Source of the DNA: Streptococcus parasanguinis
Lineage (GTDB): Bacteria > Bacillota > Bacilli > Lactobacillales > Streptococcaceae
DNA: 54,827 nucleotides
Reading direction: 5' to 3'
Assembly: GCF_019929185.1 (NCBI RefSeq)
Contig: NZ_JAHZPC010000013.1
Location: 1 to 54,827 of the forward strand
This document shows positions 1 through 14,016 of this stretch, piece by piece. The notes beneath the pieces were generated by a model, which did not search any database, was not told the origin of the DNA, and was given only the letters and a program-made list of their open reading frames with translations. The translations under genes were made by a program, and so were the position numbers. The stretch's first letter is position 1. Every line of letters begins with the position of its first letter.

Positions 1-77
1 TACAGCCCTACTCAACTGTGCGGAGGTGGGACGACGAAATCGAATTCTAACGAATTACCGATTTCTGTCCCACTCTC
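1..77. repeat. 176-bp dispersed intergenic repeat, copy 1 (cut by window start)
   Basis: These 77 bases match, almost base for base, the last part of two full copies at 13841-14016 and 41963-42138, ending in the same GTCCCACTCTC edge. Only the right part is inside the window. It lies downstream of strH. Confidence 0.9.
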
Positions 78-109
78 CTAACTTCGACCTGTTACAAGTC
101 AACTAAGTC

Positions 110-3640
<3,531 letters not shown>

Positions 3641-3668
3641 CTAAATTGTCTTTGTAATCGCTTTCTTA

Positions 3669-3697
3669 ATTTTACCACGATATCTTAATAAATTCAA
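3669..3697 (-). promoter_or_regulatory. strH promoter
   Basis: On the minus strand a -35 TTGAAT (3692-3697), a 17-bp spacer and a -10 TAAAAT (3669-3674) precede the strH ribosome site at 3636-3642. Confidence 0.7.
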
Positions 3698-3749
3698 TGA
3701 CGGTCTTCATTATTCTTTAATTAGGAGAGGAAGTTCTTGGATTCGATCC

Positions 3750-3787
3750 AAAATAAAACGAGCTCCTTACTCAAAAGGAAACTCGTT
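3750..3787 (-). terminator. Rho-independent terminator after dnaJ
   Basis: Read on the minus strand, AACGAG (3782-3787) pairs with CTCGTT (3757-3762), with an additional inner CCTT/AAGG pairing, followed by TTTATTTT. It lies just after the dnaJ stop. Confidence 0.75.
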
Positions 3788-3792
3788 CATTC

Positions 3793-4926
3793 TTATAAAT
3801 CATCTAAAGCATCTTTGACCTTGTCAAAGAACCCTTTTTTCTTTGGGTTGACCTTCAAATCACTTGCTTCCGCAAAGGCTTGAAGGGCTTCTTTTTGCTT
3901 GTCATTTAAACCAGTTGGGGTGACGACATTGACAGATACATATTGATCCCCCATAGCACCACCACGTAAGCTTGGAGCCCCTTTTCCACGGAGGCGGAAT
4001 TTCTTACCGGTTTGGGTCCCTTCAGGAATGACCAAATCGACATCTCCGTGAACAGTTGGCACATGGACCGTATCTCCAAGAGCTGCTTGAACAAAGTTCA
4101 AGTCTAACTTGTAGTAGATGGTTGAGCCATCTCGTTCAAAGCGATCGCTCGGCTCAACATTGACAACAACATACAAGTCACCATAAGGTCCACCGTTAAA
4201 GCCAGCTTCTCCTTGACCAGCTAAGCGGATTTGTTGACCTGTTTCAACTCCTGCAGGAATCTTGACGTTCACGCTATGAGCTTGTTTTTCATGACCTGTT
4301 CCACGACAAGTCGTACATGGATCTTTAATTTCTTGACCACGACCATGACAGACGTCACAGGTCACTTGACGGCGCATCATCCCAAGAGGGGTTTGCGTAT
4401 CCACATTGATGACTCCAGAACCATGACAGCGTCCACAGGTCACCGGACTAGTGCCTGGCTTAGCCCCAGAACCATGACAGGTATGACAGCTAGCTTCCCG
4501 ATGGTACTTGACTTCTTTTTCCGCACCAAAAATCGCTTCTTCAAACTTGAGATTAACGCGGTATTGGAGGTCATCCCCTTGGCGAGGAGCATTCGGATTG
4601 CGGCTTGCACCACCACCAAAGAAGCTAGAGAAGATGTCTTCAAAGCCACCAAAACCAGCACCATCAAAGCCACCAAAACCACCTGCTCCGCCACCGAAGC
4701 CACCATTGGCACCCGCAGCACCATATTGGTCATAAGCAGCCCGTTTTTGCTCGTCACTCAAAGTCTCATAAGCTTCTTGAACTTCCTTGTACTTTTCCTC
4801 AGCACCAGGCTCCTTGTTGATATCTGGGTGATATTTTTTAGATAATTTCCGATAGGCTTTCTTGATCTCATCTTGAGATGCATTCTTTGAAACGCCCAAA
4901 CGGTCATAAAATTCAGTATTGTTCAT
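3793..4926 (-). CDS. dnaJ: Chaperone protein DnaJ (Hsp40)
   Basis: Co-chaperone that delivers unfolded clients to DnaK and stimulates its ATPase. The 377-aa length is normal. Visible domains: an N-terminal J domain with the HPD motif (KKYHPDI, about residues 31-37), a Gly/Phe-rich linker at about 75-110, a zinc-binding domain with four CxxCxGxG repeats ([32 protein letters not shown]) and two C-terminal beta-sandwich substrate domains. It is separated from dnaK by a PfpI-family gene and two palindromic elements, so it is probably not simply co-transcribed with dnaK. Its own terminator follows. Confidence 0.98.
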   Translation of the reverse strand: MNNTEFYDRLGVSKNASQDEIKKAYRKLSKKYHPDINKEPGAEEKYKEVQEAYETLSDEQKRAAYDQYGAAGANGGFGGGAGGFGGFDGAGFGGFEDIFSSFFGGGASRNPNAPRQGDDLQYRVNLKFEEAIFGAEKEVKYHREASCHTCHGSGAKPGTSPVTCGRCHGSGVINVDTQTPLGMMRRQVTCDVCHGRGQEIKDPCTTCRGTGHEKQAHSVNVKIPAGVETGQQIRLAGQGEAGFNGGPYGDLYVVVNVEPSDRFERDGSTIYYKLDLNFVQAALGDTVHVPTVHGDVDLVIPEGTQTGKKFRLRGKGAPSLRGGAMGDQYVSVNVVTPTGLNDKQKEALQAFAEASDLKVNPKKKGFFDKVKDALDDL

Positions 4927-4941
4927 AATTCAAGATACAAA

Positions 4942-5032
4942 GGGCGTTAAACGGACACAGCCAAAATAGGAGTTTTGACGACGGACGCTTGCGTCCTAGA
5001 AAAAACTATCTTTTTGGCACCGTCCGTAGCCC
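4942..5032 (+). repeat. 91-nt covarying palindromic element A
   Basis: Imperfect palindrome between dnaJ and the PfpI gene. Stems: GGGC/GCCC (outer), CGGAC/GTCCG, GCCAAAA/TTTTGGC and an apical GGACGC-TT-GCGTCC. It aligns without gaps to element B (5833-5923, opposite strand), 56 of 91 bases identical. Weaker pairing (ACAAAG..CTTTGT) extends the palindrome to about 4937-5057. No coding content. Confidence 0.85.
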
Positions 5033-5084
5033 GTGTTCAGTTACGAACACTCTTTGTTCCTTTCTATAATTTTCATGTACATCT

Positions 5085-5717
5085 TTAGAGGGTGTTTTCT
5101 ATACTTCGCTTCACTTGATCAAACTCTTGGTCCGATAGAGTAAATATCAAATCCTCTTCAGCATACTCGTTCTGTTCCTTAAAGTAGTTGTCCGTATTCT
5201 CTGCCAACCCTAGACTTAGAATCACTTTCCTTGCAAACTCTTGATGGGCAAAACCGATAGCCGTAATGATCTGTTTATCTTGCACAAGGACTTTCGGTTG
5301 GAAATTTTCACGTAGAAGAAATTCAAAATAGTCAAAGAAGTTTTGCCATATTCCACCTGTAAATTTCGTGTCCTTCAACAGACCTGCTTTCGCTAATAAA
5401 AGAGGCGCTGAAGAAATGGCTGCAATGAGGATATCTTGCTCACCAAGATCCCTCAAGAACGAAATCAATTTCTCATCTTGTAGGGCAGGTCCTATGTTGA
5501 CCATTCCTGGCAAAATCACGCAAGAATACTCTTCTATACGGATTTGATCTAGTGTTTTCGTTGGTTGACAGGGCAAGCCATCCTCAGAGACCACTATCGA
5601 ATGATCTGAAGCGGCATAATCAATCGTACTATCAAAAGACAGAGCTAAAGTACTCGTTAAAGCAGTTATCTCATAAAGAGAAAAATTAGGATAAATGATA
5701 CAAAGTACTTTTTTCAT
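5085..5717 (-). CDS. DJ-1/PfpI family protein
   Basis: Member of the DJ-1/PfpI (class I glutamine amidotransferase-like) superfamily, which includes proteases, glyoxalases and chaperone-like proteins; the actual activity here is unknown. The sequence opens with the Rossmann-like MKKVLCIIYPNFSLYE, has the strand-turn VILPGM and an ISSAPLLLAKAG segment where the nucleophile elbow normally lies. That elbow reads AISSAP, with Ser where active DJ-1/PfpI proteins have Cys, so classical catalysis is doubtful. The upstream ATG at 5726 directly abuts AGAGG; the ATG at 5717 has that AGAGG at a normal distance and is preferred (210 aa). The gene interrupts the usual dnaK-dnaJ neighbourhood and is flanked by elements A and B. 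Confidence 0.8.
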   Translation of the reverse strand: MKKVLCIIYPNFSLYEITALTSTLALSFDSTIDYAASDHSIVVSEDGLPCQPTKTLDQIRIEEYSCVILPGMVNIGPALQDEKLISFLRDLGEQDILIAAISSAPLLLAKAGLLKDTKFTGGIWQNFFDYFEFLLRENFQPKVLVQDKQIITAIGFAHQEFARKVILSLGLAENTDNYFKEQNEYAEEDLIFTLSDQEFDQVKRSIENTL

Positions 5718-5740
5718 ACGCAACATCCTCTATTTTACCG

Positions 5741-5768
5741 AAAAACAGAGGCTGGGTTGCAACCTCTG
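5741..5768 (-). terminator. Rho-independent terminator downstream of dnaK
   Basis: On the minus strand CAGAGG (5763-5768) pairs with CCTCTG (5746-5751) across an 11-nt loop and is followed by TTTTT. It would end the hrcA-grpE-dnaK transcript before the PfpI gene. Confidence 0.75.
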
Positions 5769-5783
5769 GATTTCTTTTTATAC

Positions 5784-5817
5784 TTACTAGTTTAAGTTTT
5801 AAAAATCAAACTAGTAA
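5784..5817. repeat. Perfect 10-bp inverted repeat
   Basis: TTACTAGTTT (5784-5793) and AAACTAGTAA (5808-5817) with a 14-nt loop, between the terminator and element B. No T-tract; role unknown. Confidence 0.7.
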
Positions 5818-5832
5818 TGCTGAATTGAGCAC

Positions 5833-5923
5833 GCCCTAACCTCTTGGTGAAAAAGATAAATCTTTCTAGAAACTAAAGTTTCTGCGTCAGATTTCCTATT
5901 TTCACTGTGAGGTTTTAACGGGC
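5833..5923 (-). repeat. 91-nt covarying palindromic element B
   Basis: Located directly behind the dnaK stop. Read on the minus strand its stems are GCCC/GGGC, ACCTC/GAGGT, GTGAAAA/TTTTCAC and apical GAAACT-TT-AGTTTC. Compared with element A, twelve base pairs are changed on both sides and no pair is broken. Confidence 0.85.
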
Positions 5924-5931
5924 TTTGCATC

Positions 5932-7930
<1,999 letters not shown>

Positions 7931-7999
7931 TTCCTTGCAAGCCTCCGGCTTGCGTCTTATCTTTCTTTCATAGTTTAGTGTCGTTTCGGACAAGGTAGC

Positions 8000-8524
8000 C
8001 TAGTTATAAACAACTACCATGGCTGGACGCAGGATGCGGTCATGGAGTTTGTAGCCTTTTTGGAAGACTTGTGCAATGGTGTCTGCTAGATGTTCATCAT
8101 CTGCAGGCAAGGTTTGGATGGCCATGTGGTAGTTATGGTCAAAGGCTCCGTCCGCTGGAATTTCTTCGATTCCTTCTTCTTTCAGAGCATGTACCAAACT
8201 TTCTTGGACCATTTCCAAGCCCTTCTTCACATCATCTGTCAATCCTTCTACGGCAAGGGCACGTTCGAGGTTGTCAAGTGATGGTAAGATCGCTTTTGCC
8301 AAATCTTGGCTACGGTATTTTTGTAATTGTTGACGTTCTTCATTAGCACGGCGCTGAATGTTTTGCATTTCTGCATGAGCACGAAGGTATTTGTTTTCAA
8401 ATTCTTCGGCACGCGCTTGTGCTTCTTCTAACTCAGAAGGTTGGTTGGACTCCTCTACAACTTCTTCAGTTGTTTGGGCAACTTCCTCTTCTTTCACGTC
8501 TTCTTTTTTGATATCTTCTGTCAA
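8000..8524 (-). CDS. grpE: Nucleotide exchange factor GrpE
   Basis: ADP/ATP exchange factor for DnaK. The acidic N terminus is followed by the long coiled coil ([21 protein letters not shown]) and the conserved beta domain ending [18 protein letters not shown]. The longest frame begins at an ATG at 8542 without a usable ribosome site. A TTG at 8522-8524 has AAAGGGG about eight bases upstream and gives a 174-aa protein starting MTEDIKK, the size usual for streptococcal GrpE, so the TTG start is preferred. hrcA ends 24 nt upstream of this start, so translation is probably coupled within the heat-shock operon. Confidence 0.96.
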   Translation of the reverse strand: MTEDIKKEDVKEEEVAQTTEEVVEESNQPSELEEAQARAEEFENKYLRAHAEMQNIQRRANEERQQLQKYRSQDLAKAILPSLDNLERALAVEGLTDDVKKGLEMVQESLVHALKEEGIEEIPADGAFDHNYHMAIQTLPADDEHLADTIAQVFQKGYKLHDRILRPAMVVVYN

Positions 8525-8548
8525 GGCATACACCCCTTTCATTTGGTC

Positions 8549-9583
8549 TTAATTTACTTCATAATGGTTGCTATTGAGGTAACGGTAGTAATCCGTCAAC
8601 TTCATGACCAGTACTCGGCCGATAACATTGACCAGGCTTATCACACGCCTGTAGTCCATCTCTACGGGACCGATCACATGCATGAGGGCCATCCCACGAT
8701 AAGGAACTAAGAACTTGTGACTAATCACTGTCACATTTTTCAAGGCCTTCTCTTGGGATTCCGCAACCAGGATCTGGGTCATTTGGTCCTCTGGCATTCC
8801 CCCTCGCAACTCCAAGGCTACGTGTTGGGGATTATCCAAGAACTGATAGGTCTGAAGATCGGCGTAGGTTAAAGATGAAACCTTTCCTTCTACAAAGACC
8901 AGTTCTTGAAACAGTTGCGAGAAGACGTAATCAAACAGATCCAAGACATTGTCTGTCGTCTTAAAATAGCGCTGGACAATCTGTGGGATCTCCGTCCGCA
9001 GGCGGTAATGGATATCCAAGACCGTATTTCCAATGAAGCGTTCTTGAACCAGCTGATGGAAGATTTCCAAGTCACTGGTTAAGAAATTCTTTGGAATGGC
9101 AAATTGTACAGTGACAGGCTTTGATTCATCCAAGGTCAGAACCGCTAAAGCATCGTGGTTGGATAAGGGAACAATCTCAAAACCAGTCAAGCGCTGCCGC
9201 GTCGGCTCAACATCCTGAATGACTGCGGTGTAGCCCGTCATCTGGGCCAATAATTTAGCCGTAGCATCCAAGATATCGTCTAACTTAAAGGCTTCGAAAT
9301 CAAATGCTTTCACCACCTGGTAGACATCTTGTTCATCAATCAACTCTAGATCCAGCGAGTTCTGAACAAAATATTGAAAACCAGCTCGGCTGGGCATTCG
9401 ACCACTCGAAGTGTGGGCTTTTTCTAGTAAACCTTGCTTTTCGAGGGCAGCCATATCATTTCGGATAGTAGCACTACTAGATTGAATGACATCTTGCAGT
9501 GCTTTTGAACCGACTGGTTCGCGGGTCTTGGTAAAGATATCGACGACAAGATTTAGAATCTCATTTTGACGTTCTGTAACCAT
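8549..9583 (-). CDS. hrcA: Heat-inducible transcription repressor HrcA
   Basis: Repressor that binds CIRCE operators and is kept active by the GroEL chaperonin. The 344-aa protein has an N-terminal winged helix ([41 protein letters not shown] as recognition region) and the HrcA core with the dimerisation and inserted domains; the C terminus matches the family ([26 protein letters not shown]). A GAGGTGAGG ribosome site precedes the ATG. It is the first gene of the hrcA-grpE-dnaK operon and has two CIRCE sites at its own promoter, so it is autoregulated. Confidence 0.98.
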   Translation of the reverse strand: MVTERQNEILNLVVDIFTKTREPVGSKALQDVIQSSSATIRNDMAALEKQGLLEKAHTSSGRMPSRAGFQYFVQNSLDLELIDEQDVYQVVKAFDFEAFKLDDILDATAKLLAQMTGYTAVIQDVEPTRQRLTGFEIVPLSNHDALAVLTLDESKPVTVQFAIPKNFLTSDLEIFHQLVQERFIGNTVLDIHYRLRTEIPQIVQRYFKTTDNVLDLFDYVFSQLFQELVFVEGKVSSLTYADLQTYQFLDNPQHVALELRGGMPEDQMTQILVAESQEKALKNVTVISHKFLVPYRGMALMHVIGPVEMDYRRVISLVNVIGRVLVMKLTDYYRYLNSNHYEVN

Positions 9584-9604
9584 GACCTCACCTCTCTTTC
9601 GTAT

Positions 9605-9631
9605 TTAGCACTCTAAACACTCAAGTGCTAA
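9605..9631. promoter_or_regulatory. CIRCE operator 1 (HrcA binding site)
   Basis: TTAGCACTC, nine bases, AAGTGCTAA: the CIRCE inverted repeat with one mismatch in the right arm. It lies between the -10 and the hrcA start. Confidence 0.95.
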
Positions 9632-9642
9632 ATCATGATTCT

Positions 9643-9670
9643 ATTATACACCCTCTCAAAAGAAAGTCAA
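9643..9670 (-). promoter_or_regulatory. hrcA operon sigma-A promoter
   Basis: Minus-strand -35 TTGACT (9665-9670), 16-bp spacer and -10 TATAAT (9643-9648), enclosed by CIRCE sites on both sides. Confidence 0.9.
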
Positions 9671-9687
9671 GAAAAAAATCCAAAAAA

Positions 9688-9714
9688 TTAGCACTCTTTT
9701 TCCAAGAGTGCTAA
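9688..9714. promoter_or_regulatory. CIRCE operator 2 (perfect copy)
   Basis: TTAGCACTC, nine bases, GAGTGCTAA: an exact CIRCE consensus, placed upstream of the -35. Together with site 1 it brackets the promoter. Confidence 0.96.
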
Positions 9715-9751
9715 AAATCATTCTGAAGACCTAGAAAAAGAGAATCTCCTC

Positions 9752-10525
9752 CTATTTTCCAGCCTTTTTCAATAGTTGAATATATTCTTCCAATACTAGC
9801 TGATGTTTGGCCATATACTGGGCATTTTCTACGCCAACATAACGGAAATGCCAATTCTCAAAATTCACACCTGTGATGTTGCTCTTCCCATCTGGGTAAC
9901 GAAGGACAAAGCCATATTGCGGTGCGATGGCAGCCAGCTGCAAGCCCAACTCATCACTTTGACCAGCTTCGACACTCATATCGATCGCAAGCCCCGTCTG
10001 GTGTTCACTAGCACCAGGAACCTGTACCTGGGTCTGTACCTGCTTTTCAGCTTCTTCGTGCGAAAGACCACTAGCCTCTAATTGCGCAACACGCTCATTA
10101 TAGAGCTCTGTTTGTTCCGCCACGCTTCGATAACCCGATATCAAGGTTTCTTCTGGGGCAATTTTTCGAGCCGCCTCTAGAAATTGACGAGTTGGCTCTA
10201 CAATCCGACTATCCACTTTGATAGCATCTACATCTGTCAATTGTGGGTTCAACTCTGGCTTCACATTGTCACGATTGACCAAGATCAACTGCCAGTCTTT
10301 TGTCGAAACAGCTGGTAAATCTGATTTTTCTTTCTTTTTCTTAGAAGAAGAGGGAGTCGTTACAGCTGTTTTTTTTGCCTTCCAAAACTGAATCCCTGAA
10401 AACAAGCTTGGTTTAGCCAAGTAAGCACCAATTCCTGATCCAAGGATCACAAGAAGAAAGAAACTCAATAGGTAGGGCCACCGTTTCTTACGTTTTTTTC
10501 TTGCGCGTCTATACTTATTTGTCAT
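9752..10525 (-). CDS. ldcB: LdcB/VanY-type D,D- or L,D-carboxypeptidase, membrane anchored
   Basis: Peptidase family M15B enzyme that trims peptidoglycan stem peptides outside the cell. A basic N terminus (RRARKKRKKRW) and one membrane helix (LLSFFLLVILGSGIGAYLA) anchor it, followed by a Lys/Ser-rich linker and the VanY domain with SGYRSVAEQTELYNE, the zinc-binding SEHQTGLAIDMS (His and Asp) and the second His in ENWHFRYVG. The ATG at 10525 (MTNKYRR, 257 aa) is preferred to the one six bases upstream because of its distance to AGAGGA. It overlaps the preceding phosphatase gene by 11 nt, indicating co-translation. Confidence 0.9.
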   Translation of the reverse strand: MTNKYRRARKKRKKRWPYLLSFFLLVILGSGIGAYLAKPSLFSGIQFWKAKKTAVTTPSSSKKKKEKSDLPAVSTKDWQLILVNRDNVKPELNPQLTDVDAIKVDSRIVEPTRQFLEAARKIAPEETLISGYRSVAEQTELYNERVAQLEASGLSHEEAEKQVQTQVQVPGASEHQTGLAIDMSVEAGQSDELGLQLAAIAPQYGFVLRYPDGKSNITGVNFENWHFRYVGVENAQYMAKHQLVLEEYIQLLKKAGK

Positions 10526-11216
10526 GGCCATCCTCTAAGAGTTTTGCTCCAACTTTACGATAGGACATATCTCCAATCTTTTCAATATGAAAGGCACCAT
10601 CCTCATAGGCTAAAACCGTTACACTTCCGTTGTCCAAGACCAATTCTTCGACAGCTTTCGGATCAATGAGATAAATCAAGGTCGTAATGGTCATGCCGTG
10701 GCTGACAACAATCGCATTTCCACCACCAGCTGCTTCCACCTCTTTTGCGATGGCTTCAAACCCTTCTTTGATCCGACCACTCAAGGCACCCCAAGATTCA
10801 GCCCAACCAGTGGTGTCGACTTCAACAATCCCTTCTGCCAACTCCATCAAGCTCAACTGATGAAAATCCTCGACCTTAAAGACACGGGGTAAAACCCCCA
10901 TGAAGAGCTCGCCATCATAAGCGCCGTCGAAGCTACCAAAACACCACTCACGAATGCGTTTATCATAGCGATAAGGAATCTGACCTGTCAGACCGAGTCC
11001 TTGAAGAATAATCCCCATGGTTTGAATGGTGCGTCCAGAATCACTCGAAACAGCCTCTTCAAAAGAAAGACCAGCTTCCTTGAGACCAAGACCGAGTTCT
11101 CGAATCCCACGCTCTCCTGCTTCTGTCAGCGGAGTGTCTGACCAGCCCTGTGCTCGCCCAATGGTATTAAACATGGTTTTTCCATGACGAGCAATATATA
11201 ATCTGGTTTTTGTCAT
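10515..11216 (-). CDS. Histidine phosphatase family protein (GpmB-like), paralogue 1
   Basis: Cytoplasmic phosphoglycerate mutase/acid phosphatase-like enzyme of 233 aa. The catalytic RHGKTMFNTIGRAQGWSD motif with phospho-accepting His is at residue 10, and the second active-site His is in VVSHGMT. The substrate in vivo is unknown; members act on many small phosphomonoesters. A close paralogue follows at 11340-12029 (same N terminus, same REWCFGSFDGAY block), so the pair is a tandem duplication. It shares an overlap with ldcB downstream. Confidence 0.9.
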   Translation of the reverse strand: MTKTRLYIARHGKTMFNTIGRAQGWSDTPLTEAGERGIRELGLGLKEAGLSFEEAVSSDSGRTIQTMGIILQGLGLTGQIPYRYDKRIREWCFGSFDGAYDGELFMGVLPRVFKVEDFHQLSLMELAEGIVEVDTTGWAESWGALSGRIKEGFEAIAKEVEAAGGGNAIVVSHGMTITTLIYLIDPKAVEELVLDNGSVTVLAYEDGAFHIEKIGDMSYRKVGAKLLEDGHDK

Positions 11217-11301
11217 TGTATTACCTCCGTATGTATCTCTTTCATTATATCATTTTTTGCAAAAAGAAAGTAGGAAAGCTCTTACAAGTTTTGAGAGAAA
11301 G

Positions 11302-11331
11302 AAAAGGCTATGACCAAAAGGTCAGCCTTTT
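11302..11331. terminator. Bidirectional-looking hairpin after paralogue 2
   Basis: AAAAGGC..TGACC pairs with GGTCA..GCCTTTT around an AAAA loop, with a two-base bulge. On the minus strand it is followed by CTTTCTTTC-type sequence and would end the 11340-12029 transcript. Confidence 0.65.
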
Positions 11332-11339
11332 ACGACGGA

Positions 11340-12029
11340 CTAGGATTCTTGCAAGCTTTCACCGACTTCACGGTAACTGCTATCTCCAAACACCTTAACC
11401 GTCAATGCGCCATCTTCATATTCTACAAGGGTAACACTACCATTTGAAAGAGGCAGATTAAGATTTGGTTTTCCTTCGATCAAGCAGACCAGGGTCTGAA
11501 TGGTCCAACTATGGCTGACCACCAAAGCATCGCCTCCACCATTTTCTTCTACTTCTTTGGCAATAGCTTCAAAACCTTCTAAGATTCGGCCTTTCAAAAC
11601 TTCCCAAGGTTCAGCCCAATTCGCTGTGTCCACTTGGCAGATGCCATTGGCCAAGTCTTCCAAGGTCAAGGTCTTATAATCTTCTACATCCAGCACGCGC
11701 GGCACGACACCGTGAAAGAGCTCACCACCGTAGGCTCCATCAAAGCTTCCGAAACACCACTCGCGAATCCGCTTGTCAAAGCGATAAGGAATTTTTTCTT
11801 TTAACCCCAATTGATCAAGTATGATCCCCATGGTCTGAATGGCACGACCTGAATCACTGGAATAGGCTCGGGTAAAGTCCAAGCCAGACTCACGCAAGCC
11901 GATCCCTAGAGCCTCAATGCCTCGTTCTCCTTCTGCTGTCAAGGGTGTATCGGACCAGCCTTGAGCACGGCCAATGGTATTAAACATGGTTTTCCCATGA
12001 CGAATCACAAATAATCTTGTTTTAGCCAT
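11340..12029 (-). CDS. Histidine phosphatase family protein (GpmB-like), paralogue 2
   Basis: 229-aa paralogue of the gene at 10515-11216. It keeps the RHGKTMFNTIGRAQGWSD catalytic motif, REWCFGSFDGAYGGELFHG and the second His in VVSHSWT (Ser instead of Gly after His). Divergence between the two copies is concentrated in the C-terminal half, suggesting an old duplication with possible substrate split. Hairpins on both sides suggest that it is transcribed alone. Confidence 0.9.
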   Translation of the reverse strand: MAKTRLFVIRHGKTMFNTIGRAQGWSDTPLTAEGERGIEALGIGLRESGLDFTRAYSSDSGRAIQTMGIILDQLGLKEKIPYRFDKRIREWCFGSFDGAYGGELFHGVVPRVLDVEDYKTLTLEDLANGICQVDTANWAEPWEVLKGRILEGFEAIAKEVEENGGGDALVVSHSWTIQTLVCLIEGKPNLNLPLSNGSVTLVEYEDGALTVKVFGDSSYREVGESLQES

Positions 12030-12049
12030 CTTGTCTCCTTTTGCAAGAA

Positions 12050-12081
12050 AAAAGTCTGGAGTTTTATCGTCACAGACTTTT
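12050..12081 (-). terminator. Rho-independent terminator after the UPF0210 gene
   Basis: AAAAGTCTG (12050-12058) and CAGACTTTT (12073-12081) form a stem; on the minus strand it is followed by TTTTTT. Confidence 0.8.
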
Positions 12082-12110
12082 CTATTTTCTACTATTATAC
12101 TAGATTTCTC

Positions 12111-13448
12111 TTAGTTTTTAAAGCTATGAACCGGAGCTGGAATTTGACCACCACGGGCAATGAAATCAGCTGACGAAGCTTTGTTGACCTTCATTACCGG
12201 AGCAGACCCAAGAAGTCCTCCAAGCTCTAACATATCGCCTTCCTTGCCATAAGGAATGATGCGAACCGCTGTTGTCTTTTGGTTGATTACCCCGATAGCA
12301 GCTTCATCTGCGATCATGGCCGCAATGGTCGTAGCTGGAGTATCAGCTGGGATAGCAATCATATCCAGACCGACGGAACAGATAGCCGTCATGGCTTCCA
12401 ATTTTTCCAGGTTGATATGACCCGATTGAACCGCTGCAATCATCCCTTCATCTTCTGAGACTGGAATGAAGGCACCTGACAACCCACCGACTTGGTTACA
12501 AGCCATGATGCCGCCTTTTTTCACTTGGTCATTGAGCAGAGCGAGCGCTGCTGTAGTCCCATGGGTTCCAACCACTTCAAGCCCCATGGCTTCAAGGACA
12601 CGGGCAACCGAATCCCCAACAGCTGGTGTTGGCGCGAGAGACAAGTCCACAATTCCAAACTCCACACCGAGACGTTCACTAGCCATTTGACCAACCAGTT
12701 GCCCGACACGAGTAATCTTGAAAGCTGTCTTCTTGACTGTTTCAGCCAAGACATCAAAGCTTGCACCAGGAACTTTTTCAATGGCCCGTTGGACAACACC
12801 AGGACCGGAAACGCCGACGTTGATGACGACATCCGCTTCACCGACACCATGAAAGGCTCCCGCCATAAAGGGATTATCTTCTACAGCATTAGCAAAGACT
12901 ACGAGCTTACCAGGCCCCATTGGATCCGCTTGGGAAGCTTCTTTAATGATACGGCCCATGTCTCGGACAGCGGTCATATTGATCCCCGTCTTGGTCGATC
13001 CGATATTGACTGAAGAGCAGACAAAATCTGTCTCTGCAAGAGCTCTAGGAATAGAATTAATGAGGATTTCATCCCCTTTTTGGTAGCCTTTTTGAACCAG
13101 GGCTGAGAAGCCACCGATAAAGTTAATTCCGATCTCTTTAGCCGCACGATCCAATGCCTTGGCAAAGGGCACATAATCTGTCGCATTGGTTGCTGCTCCG
13201 ATAATGGAAATCGGAGTGACCGAAACCCGCTTGTTGACAATAGGAATACCAAGTTCTGCCGCAATCTCATCCCCAACAGCCACAAGATCCTTGGCCTTTG
13301 TCACAATCTTATTGTAGACTTTTTCTGCTGCCTTATCGATATCTGGATCAATACAATCTAGAAGGGAGATGCCCATGGTGATGGTCCGAACATCAAAGTT
13401 CTGCTCCTCAATCATGGCAATGGTTTCTGTTACCTGTCTAATGTCCAT
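12111..13448 (-). CDS. PFL family protein (UPF0210)
   Basis: 445-aa member of UPF0210/DUF711, structurally related to pyruvate formate-lyase-like folds but of unknown function. The family blocks are clear: an N-terminal [58 protein letters not shown] and [16 protein letters not shown]. It starts 18 nt behind the ACT-domain gene at 13467-13733; this two-gene order is conserved in many Firmicutes and suggests that the ACT protein is its regulatory partner. A terminator closes the operon. Confidence 0.93.
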   Translation of the reverse strand: MDIRQVTETIAMIEEQNFDVRTITMGISLLDCIDPDIDKAAEKVYNKIVTKAKDLVAVGDEIAAELGIPIVNKRVSVTPISIIGAATNATDYVPFAKALDRAAKEIGINFIGGFSALVQKGYQKGDEILINSIPRALAETDFVCSSVNIGSTKTGINMTAVRDMGRIIKEASQADPMGPGKLVVFANAVEDNPFMAGAFHGVGEADVVINVGVSGPGVVQRAIEKVPGASFDVLAETVKKTAFKITRVGQLVGQMASERLGVEFGIVDLSLAPTPAVGDSVARVLEAMGLEVVGTHGTTAALALLNDQVKKGGIMACNQVGGLSGAFIPVSEDEGMIAAVQSGHINLEKLEAMTAICSVGLDMIAIPADTPATTIAAMIADEAAIGVINQKTTAVRIIPYGKEGDMLELGGLLGSAPVMKVNKASSADFIARGGQIPAPVHSFKN

Positions 13449-13466
13449 AAATTCTCAACCCCTATC

Positions 13467-13733
13467 TTACAAATTGTGCATGGCATCAAAAATCGCTGCG
13501 CTCTGGATATTGATTTTGACATGAAGAGACTGACCGAATTCTTCCAACTCTGAACGAAGCTGTGTGAAATCTTTTTTCTCATCCGATGATACGACCGCCA
13601 TCATGGTAAAGTATTCATCCAATACAGTTTGAGAAATATCGTCGATATTGAGTCCCAATTCTGCCACTTTCGTTGCGACACCGGCTACGATTCCTTTTTG
13701 GTCTTTTCCAACGACTGTAATAATTGCTTTCAT
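13467..13733 (-). CDS. ACT domain protein (UPF0237)
   Basis: 88-aa single ACT domain, a small ligand-binding regulatory fold (MKAIITVVGKDQKGIVAGV start, ISQTVLDEYFTMMAVV). Stand-alone ACT proteins of this type resemble the GcvR group and probably bind amino acids. It lies first in a two-gene operon with UPF0210. Function unproven. Confidence 0.92.
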   Translation of the reverse strand: MKAIITVVGKDQKGIVAGVATKVAELGLNIDDISQTVLDEYFTMMAVVSSDEKKDFTQLRSELEEFGQSLHVKINIQSAAIFDAMHNL

Positions 13734-13840
13734 TTCACTGCTCCATTCTATCTATTTGCTTCCATTGTAGCACATTCCCCTTAAAATCGCCCTTCTCAAC
13801 TAGGAACGTTCGGATATTTTAAATGTGTATAAAACAATAA

Positions 13841-14016
13841 AGAGGCTGGGACAAAAGTCCTAGCCTCTTTATTGTTTTGGATTGTCGAGCAAGACGCAGT
13901 GGTTGAGTGGGCTCTACTACGCTGATTTCATCAACTTTCACAGCCCTACTCAACTGTGCGGAGGTGGGACGACGAAATCGAATTCTAACGAATGACCGAT
14001 TTCTGTCCCACTCTCT
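13841..14016. repeat. 176-bp dispersed intergenic repeat, copy 2
   Basis: Full copy. Edges form imperfect terminal inverted repeats (AGAGGCTGGGACAAAAGTC against AGAGAGTGGGACAGAAATC). The left 32 bases form a hairpin with AGAGGCT/AGCCTCT that, on the minus strand, ends in TTTATTGTTTT and would terminate the VanZ-RDD transcript. Its right edge overlaps that gene's stop codon. Confidence 0.92.

Noticed and set aside
4231..4845. 204-codon ORF opposite dnaJ
   Set aside because: Mirror frame of the Gly- and Cys-rich dnaJ coding sequence; no ribosome site or family match.
12521..12850. 109-codon minus-strand ORF inside the UPF0210 gene
   Set aside because: Out-of-frame overlap with a well-conserved gene.
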